Shown here: piece after piece, positions 15,073-19,558 of the stretch
How positions within the stretch are numbered: the stretch's first letter is position 1
Layout: the number at the start of each line of letters is the position of its first letter
Assembly: GCA_964486935.1 (NCBI GenBank)
Contig: CAZAPG010000081.1
Span: 1 to 19,558, forward strand
Reading direction: 5' to 3'
Origin: CAZAPG01 sp964486935
GTDB lineage: Bacteria; Chloroflexota; Anaerolineae; 4572-78; J111
DNA length: 19,558 nucleotides
Made by a program: the position numbers and the translations under genes
Notes under the pieces: generated by a model
Told to the model about the DNA's origin: nothing
The model's input: only the letters and a program-made list of their open reading frames with translations
Database searches by the model: none

Positions 15073-15101
15073 TTGCGGCATCGAGGTTAATTTGTTATAG
15101 T
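15073..15101 (+). promoter_or_regulatory. Promoter of the VTT membrane protein gene
   Basis: TTGCGG (15073-15078), a 17-nt spacer and TATAGT (15096-15101) form a good promoter. Its -10 box covers the alternative upstream TTG start at 15101, which favours the ATG at 15134. Confidence 0.6.
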
Positions 15102-15133
15102 TGCGTCTGACTTGCGCCCACAAAGGTAATGGC

Positions 15134-15865
15134 ATGGAAAGAATAAAATCTGGCAAACCCAAAGATTGGTGGCCCTGGCTGGCCGGTTTGGGGGTCATTG
15201 TAATTTTGGCCGCCCTGTGGAAACCCCTGGCCGCGCTGGATATGGACTCGGTTTATTTGCGGCAATGGATAGAGGGGTTAGGCCCGCTGGCGCCGCTGGC
15301 TTTTTTTTTGCTAAACGTCATTCAAATTGTGGCCGCGCCTATCCCCGGTTATCCGGTGCAGGTGCTGGGGGGAATTTTGTTTGGATTTTTCGCCGGTTCT
15401 GTTTACACCGTTGGCGGCATGGTAGCCGGCGGCACCCTGGCTGCCTGGCTGGGGCGCAAACTGGGCCGGCCCTGGCTGGAAAAACGCCTTGGCGCTGACA
15501 CGCTCAACCACTGGGGAGACCTGGTTCACCTGGACTCGTTTTGGACGTGGTGGATTATCTTGCTGATTCCGCTGGGCGATATCCCCTACTTTTTTGCCGG
15601 ACTTGGCCGCATCAAGTTGACCACGCTTGCCCTGGCTATTTTAACCAGCCGGGGTCCCTTTACCCTGCTAATTGTGTGGGCCGGCGATAGCGTTATCAAC
15701 TTGCCGCTGGCGGCCATCGCGCTGCTAATGGGGGTGATTGGCCTGATTGTGATTGTTGGTTTTAGCCAGGCCGCCCGCATCGAGGCCTGGGGCCGGGCCT
15801 ATGTAGCCCAACGAACTGCGGGCAAAACCGCTCCCCCGCCCGAAAAATCGCAAAATCAACCATGA
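15134..15865 (+). CDS. TVP38/TMEM64-type (VTT/DedA-like) integral membrane protein
   Basis: A 243-residue inner-membrane protein with about five to six hydrophobic segments and a charged, Pro-rich C-terminal tail (TAPPPEKSQNQP). The VTT pattern is present: PIPGYPVQVLGGILFGFFAG, a second half-hairpin GGTLAAWLGRKLGRPW, and LLIPLGDIPYFFAGLGRI with the expected Pro and Gly positions. Members of the VTT/DedA superfamily move or scramble lipids (for example undecaprenyl phosphate) and affect envelope homeostasis; the exact role here is unknown. ATG 15134 has AAAGG 8 nt upstream and lies downstream of the predicted transcription start, whereas the TTG at 15101 lies inside the promoter. It contains a run of nine T, prone to sequencing error. 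Confidence 0.85.
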   Translation: MERIKSGKPKDWWPWLAGLGVIVILAALWKPLAALDMDSVYLRQWIEGLGPLAPLAFFLLNVIQIVAAPIPGYPVQVLGGILFGFFAGSVYTVGGMVAGGTLAAWLGRKLGRPWLEKRLGADTLNHWGDLVHLDSFWTWWIILLIPLGDIPYFFAGLGRIKLTTLALAILTSRGPFTLLIVWAGDSVINLPLAAIALLMGVIGLIVIVGFSQAARIEAWGRAYVAQRTAGKTAPPPEKSQNQP

Positions 15866-15874
15866 CAAGCGGGT

Positions 15875-15970
15875 CTGTCCCAAATTTTGGGAACAGGCAG
15901 GGGGTGCGGGGTATCCCCCCGAATCCCCCCTGCCGAAGGTGCCTCAAATTTCAAAATTTTGAGACGCACC
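15875..15970. repeat. Three consecutive intergenic inverted repeats
   Basis: Hairpin 1 is 15875-15896 (CTGTCCCAAA with TTTGGGAACAG). Hairpin 2 is 15896-15934 (GGCAGGGGG with CCCCCCTGCC and an inner CGGGG/CCCCCCG stem). Hairpin 3 is 15938-15970 (GGTGCCTCAAA with TTTGAGACGCACC, 2-nt bulge). They fill the gap after the VTT gene. Termination or a dispersed palindromic repeat are both possible. Confidence 0.5.
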
Positions 15971-15971
15971 C

Positions 15972-16000
15972 TTGACAAATCAGAACAAATGTACTAAACT
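15972..16000 (+). promoter_or_regulatory. Promoter of the first VOC gene
   Basis: TTGACA (15972-15977), a 17-nt spacer and TAAACT (15995-16000) form a near-consensus promoter with a leader of about 48 nt. Hairpin 3 of the preceding cluster ends 1 nt before the -35 box. Confidence 0.7.
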
Positions 16001-16054
16001 AGAGCCACCCATTCTTCAAAAAATAATTCCCATTAGCAAAAAAGGAGCTAAAAA

Positions 16055-16426
16055 ATGGCAAACGCGCTTAACTGGTTTGAGATTCCCGTAACCGATATGA
16101 ATCGGGCGCTCAAGTTTTATAACACCATTTTGGGCGTCGAGATGTCTACAATGGAAGCGATGCCTGGTTTTACCATGGCCATGTTGCCCGCAACAGAAAA
16201 TCACGTGGGCGGGGCCATTGTCAAAGGCGAAGGTTACGTACCCAGCCAGCAGGGAACCGTAGTGTACCTGAATGGCGGCGACGACCTGAACAATGTGCTG
16301 AACAAGGTAGAAGGCGCCGGCGGCAAAGTAATAATGCCCAAAACCGATATCGGCAACGAGTACGGCTTTATGGCCATTTTTGCCGATACCGAAGGCAACA
16401 AAGTGGGCCTGCACTCGATGGGCTAA
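16055..16426 (+). CDS. VOC-superfamily (glyoxalase/bleomycin-resistance fold) protein
   Basis: A 123-residue protein with two beta-alpha-beta-beta-beta modules. The first runs from NWFEIPVTDMNRALKFYNTI, and the second from TVVYLNGGDDLNNVLNKVEGAGG to YGFMAIFADTEGNKVGLHS, the standard VOC ending. Such proteins are cytoplasmic and often bind a divalent metal, but the substrate cannot be read from sequence. AAAGGAGC lies 8 nt before the ATG. It has its own promoter and a strong terminator, so it is transcribed alone despite being next to a second VOC gene. The two differ widely in sequence, so this is not a recent duplication. Confidence 0.9.
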   Translation: MANALNWFEIPVTDMNRALKFYNTILGVEMSTMEAMPGFTMAMLPATENHVGGAIVKGEGYVPSQQGTVVYLNGGDDLNNVLNKVEGAGGKVIMPKTDIGNEYGFMAIFADTEGNKVGLHSMG

Positions 16427-16440
16427 ATTTTTTAGCCCGG

Positions 16441-16477
16441 GCCGGTTGTCGTTCCCCATCGACAACCGGCTTTTTTT
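16441..16477 (+). terminator. Rho-independent terminator after the first VOC gene
   Basis: A perfect 11-bp stem (GCCGGTTGTCG with CGACAACCGGC), 8-nt loop, then seven T (16471-16477), 14 nt after the stop codon. Confidence 0.92.
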
Positions 16478-16480
16478 ACT

Positions 16481-16500
16481 CCTGACATACTGTTGTCAGG
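16481..16500 (+). promoter_or_regulatory. Palindromic candidate operator before the second VOC gene
   Basis: CCTGACA (16481-16487) and TGTCAGG (16494-16500) are perfect inverted halves around a 6-nt spacer. TATACA follows at 16511-16516 as a possible -10 box, so the palindrome would lie over the -35 region. It looks like a dimeric repressor site; no regulator gene is adjacent. Confidence 0.45.
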
Positions 16501-16546
16501 GGTGAACTGCTATACAAAAAGCATCACCCAACAAAAGGAGCGCACC

Positions 16547-16942
16547 ATGCAGGCCAAAATAGCCCTTATCTCTATTGTCACCAACAACATAGCGGAGATG
16601 CTGTCATTTTATCGAGATGTGCTGGGGTTCGGGGTAGAAATCAATCTGGACCAGTACGTGGAATTCAAAAGTGAAGGCGTCCGTTTTGCCCTGGGCACCC
16701 CCCAGGTTATGCGCGATGCCACCGGCCACTCCAGCTTTACCGAGCCGGTCAGCGGCCAAAAATTCGAGCTGGCCTTTCCGCTGGACACGCCCCAGGCAGT
16801 TGACGAGGCTTACGCCCAAATTGTAGCCAAAGGAGCAACGCCCATCAAAAGCCCCGCCGATATGCCCTGGGGCCAGCGTACCGCCTTTTTTGCCGACCCC
16901 GACGGCAATATTCACGAACTTTTTGCCAATCTGCCCCAGTAA
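16547..16942 (+). CDS. VOC-superfamily protein, second copy
   Basis: A 131-residue VOC-fold protein: the first module begins AKIALISIVTNNIAEMLSFY with RDVLGFGVEI, and the second has AQIVAKGATPIKSPADMPWG and ends TAFFADPDGNIHELFANL, the usual metal-site ending with Glu. ATG 16547 is chosen over an upstream in-frame start at 16493 because AAAGGAGC lies 5-6 nt before it and the upstream start lies in the palindrome. It is followed 13 nt later by the DUF2461 gene, so the two probably form an operon. The substrate is unknown. Confidence 0.9.
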   Translation: MQAKIALISIVTNNIAEMLSFYRDVLGFGVEINLDQYVEFKSEGVRFALGTPQVMRDATGHSSFTEPVSGQKFELAFPLDTPQAVDEAYAQIVAKGATPIKSPADMPWGQRTAFFADPDGNIHELFANLPQ

Positions 16943-16955
16943 TAGAGGTTTATCA

Positions 16956-17636
16956 ATGCCCTACATTACCCCGGAGCTTTTTACCTTTTTCCGCGAGCTA
17001 AAAGAAAACAACAACCGCGAGTGGTTTGAGGCCAACAAGCAGCGCTACGAAACCCAGGTGCGCCAGCCGCTGCTTTCATTTGTTACCGATTTTGGCCTGC
17101 GGCTGGCCGAAATTAGCCCTCATTACGTGGCCGACGCCCGTAAATCGGGCGGCTCGCTCTTTCGCATCAACCGGGATGTCCGCTTTTCGGCCGATAAAAG
17201 CCCTTACAAAACCCACGCCGGCATTCAGTTTAGGCATGAAAGCGGCAAAGATGTTCACGCCCCCGGCTTTTATCTGCATCTGGAACCGGATGCCATCTTT
17301 GTGGGGGTCGGCATCTGGCAGCCCGATAACCCAACCCTCGCCAAAATCAGGGATGCCATTGTTGAGCAGCCCAATCGCTGGCAAGAAGTCATTGCTCACA
17401 AAGAGTTTACCGCCACCTTTACCCTGGGGGGCGAGTCGCTCAAACGCGCGCCCAAGGGATACGACCCCGACCACCCATTTGTAGAGGACTTAAAACGCAA
17501 AGATTTTATCGCCTCCACCACCCTTAGCCAGGATGAAACCTGCGCGCCGAATTTTATTGACCGTTATGCCGGCACGTGTCAAAAGGCAACGCCGTTTATG
17601 GCGTTTCTAACTACGGCCATTGGGCTACCCTGGTAA
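16956..17636 (+). CDS. DUF2461 family protein
   Basis: A 226-residue soluble protein matching the DUF2461 (TIGR02453) pattern. It opens with ELFTFFRELKENNNREWFEA, continues with SLFRINRDVRFSADKSPYKT and then GFYLHLEPDAIFVGVGIWQP, and has a C-terminal KRAPKGYDPDHPFVEDLKRK block. The family has no established biochemical function. ATG 16956 follows the VOC stop by 13 nt with AGAGG upstream. An earlier in-frame ATG at 16890 would overlap the VOC gene by 53 nt and is less likely. It is probably co-transcribed with the VOC gene. Confidence 0.9.
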   Translation: MPYITPELFTFFRELKENNNREWFEANKQRYETQVRQPLLSFVTDFGLRLAEISPHYVADARKSGGSLFRINRDVRFSADKSPYKTHAGIQFRHESGKDVHAPGFYLHLEPDAIFVGVGIWQPDNPTLAKIRDAIVEQPNRWQEVIAHKEFTATFTLGGESLKRAPKGYDPDHPFVEDLKRKDFIASTTLSQDETCAPNFIDRYAGTCQKATPFMAFLTTAIGLPW

Positions 17637-17673
17637 GCAGTTAAACCTGTTGAATTTGTTAACAGATTTCTAA

Positions 17674-17690
17674 CACAATTGTGCTATGAT
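17674..17690 (+). promoter_or_regulatory. Extended -10 promoter of a candidate small RNA
   Basis: TGC-TATGAT (17682-17690) is an extended -10 element. The perfect 10-bp palindrome CACAATTGTG (17674-17683) overlaps its upstream edge. No good -35 box is present. The predicted start is A17697. Confidence 0.45.
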
Positions 17691-17696
17691 AAAATC

Positions 17697-17835
17697 AGGA
17701 TAAGGCAAGGAGAACAGTACATAAAATAAGTTGGGTCGTGTTAGAGGGTTCGCATTAGAACCCGCCGCCCACAAAAATTATATTGAAGCGTCCTTGTGCC
17801 TGTCCGTTAAGCCCTCCTCACCCGGAGGGCTTTTT
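17697..17835 (+). ncRNA. Candidate free-standing structured small RNA, about 139 nt
   Basis: Between the DUF2461 and thioesterase genes lies a promoter-to-terminator unit without an ATG-initiated ORF. A closing stem pairs AGGCAAGGA (17703-17711) with TCCTT (17791-17795) and GCCT (17798-17801), with a 2-nt bulge. Inside it GTTGGG (17730-17735) can pair with CCCAC (17768-17772), and GGGTTC (17746-17751) pairs with GAACCC (17758-17763) as an apical hairpin. The intrinsic terminator follows at 17810-17835. The next gene has its own promoter, which argues for a separate RNA rather than a leader. It matches no RNA family I recognise. Confidence 0.4.
17810..17835 (+). terminator. Rho-independent terminator of the candidate small RNA
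   Basis: AGCCCTCC (17810-17817) pairs perfectly with GGAGGGCT (17824-17831), 6-nt loop, and the run of T covers 17831-17835. Confidence 0.8.
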
Positions 17836-17855
17836 ATGTTGGCCCGGTAACCCTT

Positions 17856-17884
17856 TTGCCAAAACGCGGCTAAGGTGTTAGTAT
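17856..17884 (+). promoter_or_regulatory. Promoter of the thioesterase gene
   Basis: TTGCCA (17856-17861), a 17-nt spacer and TAGTAT (17879-17884) give a predicted start near 17891, about 31 nt before the CTG codon at 17922. Confidence 0.55.
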
Positions 17885-17921
17885 CTCGCCAATTAACCCT
17901 GCTGCCAGAAAGGCTTGACCT

Positions 17922-18341
17922 CTGAGTACGCCAACCAACATTGCCGAAACCACCTTTCACGTTCGTTACGCCGAAACCGACCAGATGGGTATTGTGCATC
18001 ACGCCGCCCATGTGGTTTGGATGGAAGAAGGGCGCAGCCACTGGCTGCGGGCGCACGGCACCTCATTTACCGAGTTTGAAAAATTGGGGCTGTCGCTGGC
18101 CGTGTCAGAACTGCACGTGCGCTACAGCCAGCCGGCGCGTTACGACCAGTTGGTGACAATTCGCTGCTGGGTTGACGAGGTAAAAAGCCGCAAGGTGACG
18201 TTTTGTTACGAGGTGGTTGACGCCCAAACCGGCGCGCTGTTTGCCAGCGGCTACAGCAAACATATTTGCATTGACCGCCAGGGACGAGTCGCCAAAATTC
18301 CCGCTGAGTGGCGCAAATTTATGAGCCGGGAAAGCCCGTAA
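17922..18341 (+). CDS. Acyl-CoA thioesterase, hot-dog fold (4HBT/YbgC type), probable CTG start
   Basis: A 139-residue hot-dog thioesterase that hydrolyses acyl-CoA esters. The signature VRYAETDQMGIVHHAAHVVWMEEGR includes the catalytic Asp of the Y-x-E-T-D motif; later blocks are FEKLGLSLAVSELHVRY and SRKVTFCYEVVD. The first ATG (17985) falls after that Asp and would remove strand 1, so translation must begin upstream. The frame is open only from 17919, and the sole plausible start there is CTG 17922, with AAAGG 8 nt before it. Starting there gives a normal length. A sequencing error is an alternative. The gene has its own promoter. Confidence 0.85.
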   Translation: MSTPTNIAETTFHVRYAETDQMGIVHHAAHVVWMEEGRSHWLRAHGTSFTEFEKLGLSLAVSELHVRYSQPARYDQLVTIRCWVDEVKSRKVTFCYEVVDAQTGALFASGYSKHICIDRQGRVAKIPAEWRKFMSRESP

Positions 18342-18516
18342 GCTATTTTGTCCGGCGCTGACCGGAGTAAATTGCTACATCTTATCTTTGGCGTTGTAAA
18401 GAACAATACTCCTTTCGACCCCTAATTTTGAGGCTACTCGACGTTCTCCCGCAACGTAATATCTGACAGGTCTGGATTTGAATTTGGAATTGCTGAATCA
18501 GGGGCCGGTAAGTAAT
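18342..18516. other. Intergenic interval between thioesterase and terminator
   Basis: No gene is seen. TCCGG-N6-CCGGA (about 18350-18365) is a short hairpin after the thioesterase stop. GGAGTA (18364-18369) can pair with TACTCC (18407-18412), with TTG/CAA extending the stem. Nothing else stands out. Confidence 0.3.
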
Positions 18517-18552
18517 AAAAACGGCGCTGCCATGAGTGGCAGCGCCGTTTTT
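18517..18552. terminator. Bidirectional rho-independent terminator between thioesterase and ftsH
   Basis: AAAAACGGCGCTGCCA (18517-18532) and TGGCAGCGCCGTTTTT (18537-18552) form a perfect 16-bp stem with a 4-nt loop; A/T tracts on both sides allow function on both strands. It lies 17 nt after the ftsH stop. Confidence 0.93.
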
Positions 18553-18568
18553 GATTTGCGGGTTAATA

Positions 18569-19558
18569 TCAAGCCGGCAGGGGAGCCGTTGAAGGGGGGA
18601 CCATGCGCGGCGGCGAATTCTCCTCGGATGAAGAGGAGCCTGGCGCGCTTTCGGCGCTTTCGGCGGCCTCGCGTTGCGGGGCAACGCCGGTGCTGCCCTC
18701 AACCAGTTCTCTAAACTCTTTGGCATCCAGCGTTTCTTCTTCAATCAAACGGTCGGCAATGAGTTTAAGCGTTTCGATGTTTTCGGTCAGAATTTCACGG
18801 GCTTTAACGTGGGCTTCATCTACCAGACGACGCACTTCAAAGTCAATTTGCTCGGCTACTTCCTCGCTGTAGTTGCGTTGCTCGCTCAGTTGCCGGCCCA
18901 AAAAGATAAGTTCCTCTTTATCGCCAAAAGTGAGCGGGCCGAGTTTTTTGCTCATACCAAATTGAGTGACCATTGCCCGCGCCATGCGGGTGATATTTTC
19001 CAAATCGCCGCTGGCGCCGGTAGTAACATCTTTAAATACAATTTCTTCGGCCACGCGCCCCCCCAGGCCCACGGACAGCCGGGCCTTAAAGGCCGACTTG
19101 CTGATGAGAGTCTGGTCGTCGGTGGGCAGAAACAGGGTAAATCCGCCGGCTCCGCCACGGGCTACAATGCTAACTTTGTGAACCGGGTCGGCTTCGGGAA
19201 TCATATAAGCTACCAGGGCGTGGCCGGCCTCGTGGTAGGCCACCACCAGTTTTTCTTCTTCGCTAATAATCCGGCTGCGACGCTCCGGCCCCAGGCGAAT
19301 TTTTTCGATAGCCTGCTCAAGGTTGAGGCCGGTAATCTGTTTTTGGTTGGCCCGGGCGGCCAGAATGGCGGCCTCGTTGACCACATTTTCCAAATCGGCC
19401 CCGGAGAAGCCAATGGTGGCTTTGGCCAGGCTCTCCATATCTACATCGCTGGCAATGGGCTTACCGCGAGCGTGAACCTCAAGGATTTTTTTGCGCCCTT
19501 GCCAATCGGGCCTGTCGAGCACTACCCGGCGGTCAAAGCGGCCCGGACGCAGCAGGGC
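18569..19558 (-). CDS. ftsH: ATP-dependent zinc metalloprotease FtsH, C-terminal part (5' end outside window)
   Basis: The frame runs off the window edge; 329 residues are visible. They begin in the AAA+ second region of homology (ALLRPGRFDRRVVLDRP, with the arginine fingers), then the AAA lid (GFSGADLENVVNEAAILAAR). The M41 peptidase follows with the zinc motif HEAGH (in VVAYHEAGHALVAYM) and the third zinc ligand Asp in TGASGDLENITRMAR. GLGGRVAEEIVFKD is also typical. FtsH is a membrane-anchored hexamer that degrades misfolded membrane and regulatory proteins. The tail after FRELVEG is a low-complexity Ser/Glu/Pro segment. The N-terminal membrane anchors and Walker A lie beyond 19558. Confidence 0.95.
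   Translation of the reverse strand, partial: ALLRPGRFDRRVVLDRPDWQGRKKILEVHARGKPIASDVDMESLAKATIGFSGADLENVVNEAAILAARANQKQITGLNLEQAIEKIRLGPERRSRIISEEEKLVVAYHEAGHALVAYMIPEADPVHKVSIVARGGAGGFTLFLPTDDQTLISKSAFKARLSVGLGGRVAEEIVFKDVTTGASGDLENITRMARAMVTQFGMSKKLGPLTFGDKEELIFLGRQLSEQRNYSEEVAEQIDFEVRRLVDEAHVKAREILTENIETLKLIADRLIEEETLDAKEFRELVEGSTGVAPQREAAESAESAPGSSSSEENSPPRMVPPSTAPLPA

Noticed and set aside
15101..15133. TTG start at 15101 for the VTT membrane protein
   Set aside because: It overlaps the predicted -10 box, while ATG 15134 has a spaced ribosome binding site.
17741..17763. tRNA T-arm-like GGGTTC...GAACCC
   Set aside because: No acceptor stem, anticodon arm or D-arm surrounds it; it fits better as the apical hairpin of the candidate small RNA.

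Overview
The window looks like a chromosomal segment of an uncultured or environmental Chloroflexota (Anaerolineae-like) bacterium. GC content is moderate. Genes lie on both strands in short operons with sigma70-type promoters and strong AAGGAG-type ribosome binding sites. The taxonomic call is an inference from gene style (an RRM protein with a Gly/Arg tail, a lipoprotein glycosidase with WNEPN, a type I-C cas operon with a WYL regulator) and was not checked against any database.

Bases 1-7500 (all minus strand) hold a type I-C CRISPR-Cas effector operon. In order of transcription it is: a small helix-turn-helix gene; a single long gene that fuses a WYL transcription regulator in frame to Cas3; cas5c; cas8c (with a clear internal start for cas11c); cas7c; and cas4. 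Cas4 stops after 145 residues, exactly where the sequence leaves the family pattern, so it lacks the C-terminal cysteine cluster. cas1, cas2 and the CRISPR array are not in the window. The WYL-Cas3 gene is preceded by two overlapping perfect inverted repeats whose centres are 10 bp apart. These are good candidate operators, possibly for autoregulation by the fused WYL module. The fused regulator-effector gene and its operator are the most unusual system seen here.

Bases 7500-9100 hold an unrecognised 74-codon ORF, a SlyD-type prolyl isomerase, and an RRM RNA-binding protein with a consensus promoter and a roughly 145-nt structured leader. Bases 9109-11880 hold a polytopic membrane protein resembling the animal ANK/ANKH pyrophosphate transporter and an AGXT2-like class III aminotransferase with its own promoter and terminator. 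Bases 11880-12294 are a regulatory stretch containing a 163-bp MITE-like element and an inverted repeat on the next promoter. Bases 12295-14975 hold a lipoprotein glycoside hydrolase convergent with ornithine aminotransferase (rocD).

Bases 15073-18341 are all plus strand: a VTT/DedA-like membrane protein, two VOC-fold proteins, a DUF2461 protein, a candidate free-standing structured small RNA with promoter and terminator, and a hot-dog thioesterase that seems to start at CTG. Bases 18569-19558 hold the C-terminal part of ftsH (minus strand), separated from the thioesterase by a perfect bidirectional terminator. These housekeeping and accessory genes show no evident pathway link to the cas operon.
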